64,000 bases of DNA from Bacteroidia bacterium (GTDB lineage Bacteria > Bacteroidota > Bacteroidia > 2-12-FULL-35-15): the NCBI GenBank assembly GCA_030654175.1, contig JAURXZ010000049.1:156334-220333 (forward strand). Direction: 5' to 3'. The position numbers and the translations under genes are program-made. Under the pieces are notes generated by a model. The model did not search any database. It worked only from the letters and a program-made list of their open reading frames with translations, and was not told the DNA's origin. Of the stretch, positions 17,637 to 26,614 are shown one piece after another. Each line of letters begins with the position of its first letter. The stretch's first letter is position 1.

Positions 17637-18323
17637 ATGAACTGTATTATTGTTGATGATGATGAACTAACAACGCTTCTATTACAAACATTGATTTCAG
17701 ATACAGATTCTTTACACCTCGTGAAAAGTTGCAATAACCCTTTAGAAGCATCTGAAGTGTTATTAAGAGAAAAAATTGATCTGATTTTTTTAGATGTTAT
17801 GATGCCTGGAATGACTGGGATTGAATTTCTCAATACATTGGGAGAAAACAGGCCTGAAATAATTTTGATCTCAAATAGTAAAGAGTTTGCGGCAGATGCT
17901 TTTGAGTTCGAGTTATGCGATTTTATTGAAAAACCAATTACTCATTCACGATTTCTGAAAGCTGTTTCAAAAGCAAAAAAAATATGCGATACAAAGCTTA
18001 ATCCACCAAGTAATGAGAGTTTTTTTGTAAATGTTAATTCAGTTCTGAAAAAGATTGATCTGAAGGAAATCTTTTTTATTCAAGCATTAGAAGATTTTAT
18101 TTCTATTTATACTGTTACTGGAAGGCATACTGTCCGTTCTACAATGAAGGATATTTTAAACAAACTTCCCAAAAATGATTTTATGCGGGTTCACAATTCT
18201 TACATTATCAGACTGGATAAAATCAGCGGGGTCGAAGATAACTGCCTTATCCTGAACCAACAGGCTATTCCTATAAGCAGAAGTAAGCAAAAAGATATAA
18301 TGAAGAGAATTAGACTATTGTAA
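17637..18323 (+). CDS. LytTR-family two-component response regulator
   Basis: 228 residues starting MNCIIVDDDELTTLLL. The receiver domain spans about 1-115: acidic pocket DDD at 7-9, phosphoacceptor Asp53 (IFLDVMMPGMTG), switch Ser (ILISNS) and Lys (IEKPI). The LytTR DNA-binding domain covers about 135-228 (INSVLKKIDLKEIFFIQALEDFISIYT, then HNSYIIRLDKISGVEDNCLIL, IPISRSKQKDIMKRI). Its sensor, usually a LytS/YehU-like 7TM kinase, is not adjacent. The start was set at 17637 because receiver domains begin within a few residues of this methionine; the frame itself is open from 17460. Confidence 0.9.
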   Translation: MNCIIVDDDELTTLLLQTLISDTDSLHLVKSCNNPLEASEVLLREKIDLIFLDVMMPGMTGIEFLNTLGENRPEIILISNSKEFAADAFEFELCDFIEKPITHSRFLKAVSKAKKICDTKLNPPSNESFFVNVNSVLKKIDLKEIFFIQALEDFISIYTVTGRHTVRSTMKDILNKLPKNDFMRVHNSYIIRLDKISGVEDNCLILNQQAIPISRSKQKDIMKRIRLL

Positions 18324-18423
18324 TAAGTTTTTTTTCTATTGTAATTCATCGCTTGTTCTTTTCTGATTTTTTTGCTTCAGTCGTTTATCGCACTTGATTT
18401 TTTCTTAACTTCGAACTCTATAT

Positions 18424-20580
18424 ATGGCTGAAAACTCAACAAATATAACACTTCAGGTAGAAGGGATGGATTGCACAGCCTGTGCATTAGGCATAACTAA
18501 AACCCTTCAAAAAAAAGGTTTAGAAAATGTTTTTGTTGATTTCTCAACAGGTGAAGCCTCTTTTTTGCTGGATGATAAAAGCAAACTGCCTTTAATTATT
18601 AAAAGTATTGATGATTTAGGTTATAAAGTGGTTGACAGCAAATACCGGGAAGAAAATGAAGGTAAAATGTCAACAATAGAAAAGCGCTTTTATTTTACGC
18701 TTCCTTTTACCATTATTTTATTTTTCGGGCACATGTTGCTTCCGCATGATTTTATTCTAAATCATCCGTTTATACAACTAGCTATGTGCTTGCCTGTATT
18801 TGTTACGGGTATTATTCAATTTGGAAAAAGTGCCTGGGGCTCATTAAAAACAGGTGTTCCCAATATGGATGTATTAATATTCATTGGCTCTACCTCCGCA
18901 TTTATATACAGTATCATTGGTATATGGATGCATTATGGCACACATGAGGTGCATAATTATTTGTTTTTTGAAACCGCTGCAACTATTATTACTCTTGTAT
19001 TATTGGGCAATGTATTTGAGCATCGCTCTGTGAGGCAAACCACAACGGCCATTCGGGAGCTAAGTGCTATCCAGGTTACCAAGGCAAAAATGATCAGTTT
19101 ACAAATGGGTAAAGAAGTAATTACTGAAGTTGATTATAAAAATATCCATGTAGGCGCATTATTGCAGGTGAATTCAGGTGATAAGATCCCTGTTGATGGT
19201 GAAATTATTTCAGGTGATGCCAGTATAGATGAATCGATGATAACCGGTGAGAGCCTTCCGGTTGAGAAGGCCCTTGCACATAAAGTAATTGGCGGGACCA
19301 TTGTTGTAAGCGGTAATATTCGTATGCGTGCCGAGAAGGTGGGGGATGAAACACTGCTTGCAAAAATAATTGAACTTGTAAAAAAAGCCCAACAGGCAAA
19401 ACCAAATATTCAGAAGCTTGGAGATAAAATAAGCGCCATATTTGTTCCCATAGTTCTTGGCATTTCTATACTAACATTTTGTGTCAACTATTTTTTTGTA
19501 GATTTTGGTATCTCCATAGATCCTTTGCAGGAATCTATTATGCGAAGCATAGCCGTGCTTGTTATTTCTTGTCCTTGCGCGATGGGACTTGCAACACCTA
19601 CTGCCGTGATGGTTGGGATTGGCAGAGCTGCAAAAAAAGGTATTTTGATTAAAGGAGGAAGTACATTGGAGGAATTTGCTAAGATCAAAAATATTGTATT
19701 TGATAAAACAGGCACACTTACAACCGGGGATTTTAAAATTAAAAAAATAGAATCTTTTGATGGGGTAAGTGAAACGGAAGTGAAAGAAATTTTGTTTGTT
19801 CTGGAACAGCACTCCTCTCATCCAATAGCAAAATCAATTATTACAGAACTTAGTGGAACCACAGGCACAAAAAAATTCATTAATATCAAAGAAGAAAAAG
19901 GTTTAGGGATAACAGCTTCTGATGAACAAAATAACACTTACCAGGTTGGTTCCTATAAAATTGCAGCCCAGATCAGCTCAAATGATACACATAACATATA
20001 TGTATTGAAAAACAATTTGCTGATAGCGACTATTGATATAGAAGATGCTATAAAGCTGAATGCCAGGGAAACGATCACTGAGCTTCAAGGACAGGGTATC
20101 ACAACAATTATGCTCAGCGGTGATAATCGAAAAAAATGCGAAGACTTAGCAAAAAAAATAAATATTGCCAAAGTATTCAGCGAACAATCTCCATCTCAAA
20201 AATTGGAGGTGATTGAACAACTTACCAAAAGCGCACCTACCGCAATGGTTGGCGATGGTATAAATGATGCTCCTGCTTTAGCTAAAGCAACTGTGGGCAT
20301 TTCTTTGAGCAATGCTACACAAGTGGCAATACAAACTGCACAAATTATTTTATTAAAAAACAATGATCTGGCAATGCTCACTCAGGCACACCTGATAAGC
20401 AAGCATACCCTTATCACCATCAAACAAAATTTATTCTGGGCGTTTTTTTATAACATAGTAGCCATACCTGTTGCCGCTATGGGCCTTCTTAGTCCTACTG
20501 TTGGCGCCTTGACAATGGCTTTTTCTGACGTAATTGTAATTGGAAATTCTATCCGGTTAAAAACTAAAAAGTTAGATTAA
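18424..20580 (+). CDS. copA: copper-exporting P1B-type ATPase
   Basis: ATP-driven export of Cu(I) across the inner membrane. 718 residues with one N-terminal heavy-metal domain (GMDCTAC, 14-20), eight predicted helices, the CPC transport motif near 383-385 (VISCPCAMGLATPTA), the TGES actuator loop, phosphorylated Asp in DKTGT near 427, the HP motif (SSHPIAKSI) and the GDGINDAPAL hinge. The seventh helix carries YN (FFYNIVAIP). In the eighth, the usual MxxSS copper ligand motif reads MAFSD, so one Ser is replaced by Asp. The upstream gene is the LytTR regulator, not a CopY/CueR type. A glycosyltransferase-methyltransferase gene follows after 5 bases, so they are probably cotranscribed. Confidence 0.92.
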   Translation: MAENSTNITLQVEGMDCTACALGITKTLQKKGLENVFVDFSTGEASFLLDDKSKLPLIIKSIDDLGYKVVDSKYREENEGKMSTIEKRFYFTLPFTIILFFGHMLLPHDFILNHPFIQLAMCLPVFVTGIIQFGKSAWGSLKTGVPNMDVLIFIGSTSAFIYSIIGIWMHYGTHEVHNYLFFETAATIITLVLLGNVFEHRSVRQTTTAIRELSAIQVTKAKMISLQMGKEVITEVDYKNIHVGALLQVNSGDKIPVDGEIISGDASIDESMITGESLPVEKALAHKVIGGTIVVSGNIRMRAEKVGDETLLAKIIELVKKAQQAKPNIQKLGDKISAIFVPIVLGISILTFCVNYFFVDFGISIDPLQESIMRSIAVLVISCPCAMGLATPTAVMVGIGRAAKKGILIKGGSTLEEFAKIKNIVFDKTGTLTTGDFKIKKIESFDGVSETEVKEILFVLEQHSSHPIAKSIITELSGTTGTKKFINIKEEKGLGITASDEQNNTYQVGSYKIAAQISSNDTHNIYVLKNNLLIATIDIEDAIKLNARETITELQGQGITTIMLSGDNRKKCEDLAKKINIAKVFSEQSPSQKLEVIEQLTKSAPTAMVGDGINDAPALAKATVGISLSNATQVAIQTAQIILLKNNDLAMLTQAHLISKHTLITIKQNLFWAFFYNIVAIPVAAMGLLSPTVGALTMAFSDVIVIGNSIRLKTKKLD

Positions 20581-20585
20581 ATATA

Positions 20586-22415
20586 ATGCAAAATAATTTT
20601 TCTACTGTTTTGAATGAAACTGAAAGCCCGATACGCTACAATATTTTATTTTTAACAAAATGGTATCCAAATAAATTTGATCCGCAATTGGGCGTATTTG
20701 TAAAAAAGCACGCTAAAGCGGTTTCTGATTTGTGCAACGTAAATGTTTTGTATGTGTGTGCTGACCAAGAAATAACTACAACCTATGAAACAATGATTTC
20801 AAACCCGGAGGGTTTTACTGAAATCATCGTTTATTATAAAAAAGACAATTCATTACTAAAATCAATAATTAACCCATTCCGTTATATTAAAGCCAATAGA
20901 ATTGGAATACGAGAGGTTCAAAAAAGATTGGGAGTGATCGATCTGATCCATGTTAACGTATTGAATCGACCGGGATTAATAGCATTGCTCATTAATAAAT
21001 TAAAAGGTATCCCTTTTATTATTACTGAACATTGGACGGGTTATGTTTCAGGTAAATATGAAAAAACCAGTGCCCTAATAAAATGGATTGCCAAATTAAT
21101 AATTAAAAATGCAAGTGCTGTAACTACTGTTTCTGAAAGTTTAAAAAAAAAGATGCAAGAACTAGGATTGCATGCCAATTATGCGGTAGTGCCTAATATA
21201 ATTGAAAGTATTGATCTTGCTGCTCCTTCCACTAATTCTGCAACTGAGCCTGCTCCTGCAAAAATAAAAATTTTGACCGTTGCCGATCTATTGGATTCTC
21301 ATAAAAATATCAGCGGTATCATAAAAGCGATTGCAAGCATTTCAAAACAAAACTCAACTATTGAATATCATATAATAGGTGATGGCCCCGATAAACAGAT
21401 GCTTTCATCACTTGCTGACTCAGTACAAGGTGCTGCTAAATTTATTTTTTTTCATGGTCGTCAGGCAAATGAATATGTGTATGATTTTTTGAAACAAGTT
21501 GATTTTGTTGTTATTAACAGCAATTTTGAAACATTTTCAGTTGTTGCTGCTGAGGCATTGGCAAATGGAAAACCTGTAATCTCAACTATTTGCGGTGGCC
21601 CTGAAGAATTCATCACTTCCAATTTTGGAATATTAATTGAGCCGGGAAATCAACTACAATTAGAAGAGGCTATCATTAAAATGATCTCCACTTTTAAAAA
21701 TTATGATGCTCAAAAATTAAATCAGTACATCAGTCAAAAATATAATTATCAAACCATTGGTAAACAATTTTACAATATTTATAAACCACTGATAAAAAAC
21801 TTCACCGTTGGTTTATCAGGTAAAAAATTACCGATCGATCCCGAATGGAAGGTGCTGGACGTTGGCAGTGGTCATCGCCCTAACAGAAGGGCAAATGTTT
21901 TAATTGATAATGAACTGAATGAAACAGAACACCGTTCAGGGAAAAAAGCAAGTGTACCATCTGATAAAAAAATGGTTGTAGGTGATGCGCTCAATATGCC
22001 TTTTAAGAACAAGGAATTTGATTTTATTATCGCATCACATATTGCTGAGCATATTGATGATCCCGAACAATTTTGTAAGGAACTTGCCCGTGTGGGAAAA
22101 CGCGGTTATATTGAAACTCCTGGTGCATTAGATGAATTCTTTTTAAATGAACCCTTTCACAAATGGATAGTAAGTAAAAAAGATAATTGTTTGGTTTTTA
22201 AGGAGAAGAAAAATTTCAAACCATTTTCAGAATTTTTTTATGGATTGTACTACTTAAACGAAACCCGTACAGGACATAAGCCTCTTTATTCTACAAATTA
22301 TCTTTTTAAATTAAAATCGAAATTTCTAGGTAAAATCTGGCCTTACCTCCCAAATACGTATACCCGTTTTTATTGGGAAAATTCCATTCAGGTGAAAGTA
22401 ATTCTTCGGAAATAG
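20586..22415 (+). CDS. bifunctional glycosyltransferase (GT4) - SAM methyltransferase fusion
   Basis: Single 609-residue protein with two enzyme modules. Residues about 15-395 are a GT4 glycosyltransferase (NILFLTKWYPNKFDPQLGVF opening, ITEHWTGY acceptor loop, VVINSNFETFSVVAAEALANGKPVI donor site). Residues about 410-609 are a class I methyltransferase: motif I VLDVGSGHRP, then VVGDALNMPFKNKEFDFIIASHIAEHIDDP, the Methyltransf_11 pattern. The two likely act in sequence on one glycan, for example glycosylation followed by O-methylation of a surface polysaccharide. It starts 5 bases after copA, and a second methyltransferase follows after 24 bases, so the three genes look like one transcript despite unrelated functions. 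Confidence 0.88.
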   Translation: MQNNFSTVLNETESPIRYNILFLTKWYPNKFDPQLGVFVKKHAKAVSDLCNVNVLYVCADQEITTTYETMISNPEGFTEIIVYYKKDNSLLKSIINPFRYIKANRIGIREVQKRLGVIDLIHVNVLNRPGLIALLINKLKGIPFIITEHWTGYVSGKYEKTSALIKWIAKLIIKNASAVTTVSESLKKKMQELGLHANYAVVPNIIESIDLAAPSTNSATEPAPAKIKILTVADLLDSHKNISGIIKAIASISKQNSTIEYHIIGDGPDKQMLSSLADSVQGAAKFIFFHGRQANEYVYDFLKQVDFVVINSNFETFSVVAAEALANGKPVISTICGGPEEFITSNFGILIEPGNQLQLEEAIIKMISTFKNYDAQKLNQYISQKYNYQTIGKQFYNIYKPLIKNFTVGLSGKKLPIDPEWKVLDVGSGHRPNRRANVLIDNELNETEHRSGKKASVPSDKKMVVGDALNMPFKNKEFDFIIASHIAEHIDDPEQFCKELARVGKRGYIETPGALDEFFLNEPFHKWIVSKKDNCLVFKEKKNFKPFSEFFYGLYYLNETRTGHKPLYSTNYLFKLKSKFLGKIWPYLPNTYTRFYWENSIQVKVILRK

Positions 22416-22439
22416 GAACACGTCTTAACAAATTATTAA

Positions 22440-23246
22440 ATGAATAAATTAAGTAAATTATTAAAAGCAATAACCTTGATAATAAGGCAACCCGCATTAT
22501 TAAACAAAGTACTGGATGATGGGGATGTAAATAAACAACAGGTAATTGAAACTTATAACTTACCTAAAGGATTAAAAACTATTGACATCAGAGAGCTGTT
22601 GCCGGATTTTTCTGAAACTGTTGAACCATACTGCTCAATTGACGGTGGATCTACTCCCTTTGATCTGGCCCTATTAAAAGGTTTGGCAAAAAGAAAAGCC
22701 GATTGTACTTATTTTGAAATTGGCACCTGGCGCGGTGAAAGTGCTGCTAATGTTGCAAGTGTAGCTAAACAGGTTGTAACGCTTAATTTGCCCGATGAAG
22801 AAATGCTTAAGATCGGACTTGATAAAAAATATGTGGGCTTGCATCGTTTTTTTTCGAACGGTTTAAAAAATGTAACACCTATCCAGGCCAATTCTCAAAC
22901 CTTTGATTACAATAGTTTAAATCAAAAATTTGATTTGATCTTTATTGATGGCGACCACCATTATGAAAGTGTAAAAAATGACACTATAAATGCATTTAAG
23001 CTTTTAAAAGGTGAAAATTCAATAATTGTATGGCATGATTACGGAAACAACCCATCAGATATCAGGTGGGATGTTTTACGCGGTATTTTGGATGGCACTC
23101 CAAATGAAAAACGTGGTAATTTATACCGTGTATCAAATACGTTATGTGCTATTTATACAGCCGGTATTGTTAAGGCTGAATATTTTGAACCTTTTTCTGA
23201 TCCCGATAAGTTTTTTTCTATTAGCCTGAAAATGAAAACAATATAG
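22440..23246 (+). CDS. class I SAM-dependent methyltransferase (Methyltransf_24 type)
   Basis: 268 residues. The Rossmann core begins CTYFEIGTWRGESAANVASVA (motif I), with DLIFIDGDHHYESVKNDTINAFKLL as the acidic metal-binding segment and IIVWHDYGNN after it, as in cephalosporin-hydroxylase/rhamnosyl O-methyltransferase-like enzymes. Metal-dependent O-methylation of a sugar is the likely activity, in keeping with the glycosyltransferase-methyltransferase fusion just upstream. Not a catechol methyltransferase by context. Confidence 0.82.
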   Translation: MNKLSKLLKAITLIIRQPALLNKVLDDGDVNKQQVIETYNLPKGLKTIDIRELLPDFSETVEPYCSIDGGSTPFDLALLKGLAKRKADCTYFEIGTWRGESAANVASVAKQVVTLNLPDEEMLKIGLDKKYVGLHRFFSNGLKNVTPIQANSQTFDYNSLNQKFDLIFIDGDHHYESVKNDTINAFKLLKGENSIIVWHDYGNNPSDIRWDVLRGILDGTPNEKRGNLYRVSNTLCAIYTAGIVKAEYFEPFSDPDKFFSISLKMKTI

Positions 23247-23365
23247 ATTGCACACATAGTTTATTACAAATTATAATGTTTTGAATTCATATGTAAATCA
23301 GTTAAAGAAATGGAACAGATCTCAAAATATTTTAATTCCGAAAGAAGTGAAAGCTGAAAACTATT

Positions 23366-23397
23366 TTTGTTTTAAGTAGATGATTTTCATATATTTG
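23366..23397 (+). promoter_or_regulatory. promoter of the secreted protein gene at 23446
   Basis: -33 box TTTG (23366-23369), a 20-base spacer, and -7 box TATATTTG (23390-23397). This is the closest match to the Bacteroidota consensus in the window. Transcription should start near 23404, giving a leader of about 40 bases. Confidence 0.7.
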
Positions 23398-23445
23398 TAG
23401 AAAGTAAGAAAAAGATAATATTTATATAAATTAAAATTAAGACTA

Positions 23446-25395
23446 ATGAAAAAACATTTACTTATTGGGATCGCAATTAGTATTGGAGGAATTGCCATAG
23501 CGCAAAACTCTAACAATACAGGGCATATTGCACCAAAACTAAAACCCGTAATTGCAAACAAGGCTGTTCCTTATAAAAAACAAATGATAGATTCAGGTGC
23601 TCCTTCTTTTCAGGCAGCTGTTAATTCTTCAAATTCACATAATCAGAATAGTGTTTCTTCAAGAGCAACAACATCTACTGTAATTGGTACTTCCTTTTAT
23701 GATTTGCAAACAAATGCTTCTGTTTGTAATCGTATTATCTTAAATACGGATGGTACTATTGCTGCTACGTGGACCATGTCTCATGATGCAGCTCCTAGCT
23801 CTTCACCGGACCGTGGTACCGGTTATAATTATTTCAATGGTACAGCATGGGGCGCTGCACCAACAACACGTATAGAAACTATTCGCTGCGGGTGGCCCAA
23901 TATTGGGGTTACTGCTACCGGTGGAGAGGTGATCGTATCTCACGAAGCAACTGCAAACTTAGGAAATATGCACGTTTTAACCAGACCAGCTAAAGGAACC
24001 GGGTTATGGAAAGATACAACACTAGGTTACCCGGATGTTTGGCCACGTATGGTTGTGGGTGGTGCAAACGGAAATACGATTCACATTATTTCTCAAACTA
24101 CAGGTGTTGATGGAGCTCCTTTTCACGGGCAGGATGGCGCAATTGCTTATTCTCGTTCACAAGATGGTGGTATAACCTGGGATAAATATCATACTGTTAT
24201 TCCTGAAATTGATTCATCAAAATATTTAGGTTTTGGTGGTGATTCTTATGCTATAGATTCTAAAGGTGATACGATCGTTATCGTTGCAGGAGGATTTGAT
24301 GTAGATGTTGTTCTGCTTAAATCTATTGATAACGGTACTACCTGGACTAAAAAAATTGTTAAAAAATTCCCTATTCCATTGTACTCTTCTGAAACGATGA
24401 CCACTGATGTGGACAATGATGGAATTATAGATACAATTGAAACAAATGATGCTTCAGTGGCTGTTTTATTAGACAATCAAGGAAAAGCACACGTATGGTA
24501 TGGTTTAATGAGAGTTGTTTGTGATGATCCGGGAACAGCAACAGGTCAAGGATTATCTTATTTCCCGGGCACTGATGGATTAAACTACTGGAATGAAACA
24601 ATGGCCGTACCGGGTACATGTGCTTTTGCACAAGATATTGACAGTGATGGACAATTGAATGTAACTGCTTGGGGAAGCTACCAACTATCATTAACATCCA
24701 TGCCAAGTGCCGGAATCGATAGTGCCGGAAACATTTACCTTTCTTATGGAAGTATTTATGAAGGAATTTCTGATGATGGAACTGCTGGTGGAGGAAAAAG
24801 TTATCGTCATACTTATTTATTGAGATCCACTGATGGGGGAGCAACCTGGTGCGGACCTATTAATATAACTGATCCTGAGGGGCCAAATCATTTGGATTAT
24901 ACTGAAGGTGTATTTGGTGCTATTTCAAGACATATAGACGATAAAGTACATTTAATATTTCAAAGAGATACAAGTCCTGGGCATGCCTTAGGAACAGCCG
25001 GTACTGATCCACAAAGTGGGAATGAATCTGAAATTGTTTATGTGGAACTTCCTGTAACTGATTTTGATTCACTACCTATTACTGCTTGTGATAGCCTTTT
25101 GTTTAACGGCAGTGTTCTTGGAATAAAAGAAAACTTTGAAAACGGAAGTACGGTTAATCTGTATCCTAATCCTGCAACTAATTCGGTTAACTTATTATAT
25201 AATTTAACTAACGCTGCAAAAGTAAATGTAAAAATATACAATGTAGTAGGACAGGAGCTTAGTACTTTCGAAAAAGAATTACCTGCAGGAAACAATTCTT
25301 TAAATATTAATCTTGAAAATTACAAACAAGGTATTTATTTTGTAAAATCAACAGTTCAAGGTAAATTGGTTACCAAAAAATTAGTGGTTGAATAA
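23446..25395 (+). CDS. secreted sialidase-fold protein with T9SS sorting domain
   Basis: 649 residues with signal peptide (MKKHLLIGIAISIGGIAIAQ). The middle (about 80-540) is built like a six-bladed BNR/sialidase propeller, with Asp-box sequences SQDGGITWDK, SIDNGTTWTK and STDGGATWCG. No catalytic arginine triad or Tyr/Glu pair can be assigned with confidence. The C-terminal 75 residues form a T9SS type-A domain (VNLYPNPATNSVNLLYNL, YKQGIYFVKSTVQGKLVTKKLVVE). Likely displayed on the cell surface or released; function unknown. It has its own strong promoter and terminator, so it is monocistronic. Confidence 0.87.
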   Translation: MKKHLLIGIAISIGGIAIAQNSNNTGHIAPKLKPVIANKAVPYKKQMIDSGAPSFQAAVNSSNSHNQNSVSSRATTSTVIGTSFYDLQTNASVCNRIILNTDGTIAATWTMSHDAAPSSSPDRGTGYNYFNGTAWGAAPTTRIETIRCGWPNIGVTATGGEVIVSHEATANLGNMHVLTRPAKGTGLWKDTTLGYPDVWPRMVVGGANGNTIHIISQTTGVDGAPFHGQDGAIAYSRSQDGGITWDKYHTVIPEIDSSKYLGFGGDSYAIDSKGDTIVIVAGGFDVDVVLLKSIDNGTTWTKKIVKKFPIPLYSSETMTTDVDNDGIIDTIETNDASVAVLLDNQGKAHVWYGLMRVVCDDPGTATGQGLSYFPGTDGLNYWNETMAVPGTCAFAQDIDSDGQLNVTAWGSYQLSLTSMPSAGIDSAGNIYLSYGSIYEGISDDGTAGGGKSYRHTYLLRSTDGGATWCGPINITDPEGPNHLDYTEGVFGAISRHIDDKVHLIFQRDTSPGHALGTAGTDPQSGNESEIVYVELPVTDFDSLPITACDSLLFNGSVLGIKENFENGSTVNLYPNPATNSVNLLYNLTNAAKVNVKIYNVVGQELSTFEKELPAGNNSLNINLENYKQGIYFVKSTVQGKLVTKKLVVE

Positions 25396-25456
25396 AATTG
25401 GTTTAGGGATTGAATAGGTCAAATTTGCTGATCTTTACAATTATTGAATTAAAAGG

Positions 25457-25488
25457 AAGCTGAATGAAATTTTCATTCAGCTTTTTTT
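25457..25488 (+). terminator. rho-independent terminator after the T9SS protein gene
   Basis: Stem AAGCTGAATGAAA pairs with TTTCATTCAGCTT and is followed by a T-run, about 60 bases after the stop codon. Confidence 0.88.
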
Positions 25489-25628
25489 GTGTCATAAAAA
25501 CAGAGTTCGTTTGGGTTATAGTATTGGTAAGCCTTCACAAAAAAAATGTAGCCTTAAAGGCCTGAGTTCTATTCTTAATTCGGACCTAAAATCCATTAAA
25601 AGCGACAAATTCTCATTTCATGGTAATG

Positions 25629-25770
25629 CTGCGTTAGGGATTCCTTCGACAGGCTCAGGATAAATTCCGCGGAAATCCTTTTCTTTTTAGAAAAGATTGA
25701 AGCCCTTCGACTTCGCTCAGGATAAACTCCAAGCCCGCCCCTTTCTCTTTTAAGAAAGGGGAACGCCCCC
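25629..25770 (-). repeat. dispersed intergenic repeat, copy 2, interrupted by two short repeat insertions
   Basis: Inverted relative to copies 1 and 3. It keeps the CTGCGTTAGGGATT edge, the stem-2 hairpin and the stem-1 hairpin (CCCCTTTC/GAAAGGGG). It carries CCTTCGACAGGCTCAGG at 25643-25659 and CCCTTCGACTTCGCTCAGG at 25703-25721, neither of which is in the other copies. Confidence 0.82.
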
Positions 25771-25965
25771 ATGAAAGGGGCTTAAACATATTGTTTTATT
25801 TTTATTAATCGAACAAAGGTTAAAAGCCTTGTAAACAAAGCGTTTTTCCAAAAGACATAATGAAGGAGATCTTCCACAATGAGATTATAGATAAAGAAAA
25901 AACGGATCGTGTTTGCTATTGGTTAAAGCAAACATCGATCCGTTAAGTACTTATATAAGAATTAG

Positions 25966-26601
25966 TTACCTAAGATCTTCCACTGATATTCCAGGGTGAG
26001 CTTTTGGGTTAAATGTGAAGTTAGCATCCGGAATATCACCATTACCTACAAACGATTTTATGGCATAGGTTTGAGTGGTACCATCCTTCATCATCATTTT
26101 TACACTAATAATTTGTTTTTTTACTTTATCAATACTCAATTTAACGGTATGAAATTTTTGTTTATCCGGGTTTTCAGGAAATAAGCTGATCGTTTGCGTT
26201 GTAGCATCTTCCGAATCAAATTTATATTTATAACCTTTTTCATACATGGTAAAAATTGAGGTAGGACTTAAAGCACTATTGTCCACTTCCATATCCTTTA
26301 TTATCACCTCGTTTGCATCTGTTACAAAATCCCAAACAGTTTTACCATCCGAATAGATCTCATGGCCCGGAATTACCAATTTGTATTTATTACCTTTCGT
26401 TTCAAGTTTGGAATCCTGAGTTTCCTTGGTCTTGTCTTTTTTTTCCAACGTTTTGGTAAACGATGCTTTAATACTCGTGTAAGCTTTTGTTTTAGCACTT
26501 AATTCATCTAAAATCTTCTTGGCTTTCAGATCGTTTTGAGCAATGGACGTAAAATATCCTAAGGTCAGCAGTGCAATTATTGTTATTTTTTTTGAAAACA
26601 T
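25966..26601 (-). CDS. lolA: LolA-like outer-membrane lipoprotein carrier
   Basis: Periplasmic chaperone that carries lipoproteins from the inner to the outer membrane. 211 residues with signal peptide (MFSKKITIIALLTLGYFTSIAQ). The LolA fold is visible in KILDELSAKTKAYTSIKASFTKTL, the beta-barrel segment YSDGKTVWDFVTDANEVIIKDM, and the late motif IPDANFTFNPKAHPGISVEDLR. It follows ftsK by 13 bases on the same strand, an arrangement also familiar elsewhere (ftsK-lolA). Confidence 0.87.
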   Translation of the reverse strand: MFSKKITIIALLTLGYFTSIAQNDLKAKKILDELSAKTKAYTSIKASFTKTLEKKDKTKETQDSKLETKGNKYKLVIPGHEIYSDGKTVWDFVTDANEVIIKDMEVDNSALSPTSIFTMYEKGYKYKFDSEDATTQTISLFPENPDKQKFHTVKLSIDKVKKQIISVKMMMKDGTTQTYAIKSFVGNGDIPDANFTFNPKAHPGISVEDLR

Positions 26602-26614
26602 TTTCGTTATTTTT

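Larger units (their letters stand above)
25396..25965. other. 570-bp convergent intergenic region
   Basis: Holds, in order, the terminator at 25457-25488, unremarkable sequence to 25628, the enlarged dispersed repeat at 25629-25770, and AT-rich sequence to the end of lolA. Just before the lolA stop, the words CGGATCGTGTTTGC and GCAAACATCGATCCG at about 25903-25943 form another hairpin. No gene is supported. Confidence 0.65.

Noticed and set aside
24425-24844. His/Tyr-rich antisense 139-residue frame
   Set aside because: Antisense shadow of the T9SS propeller gene, with no start signals or domain.
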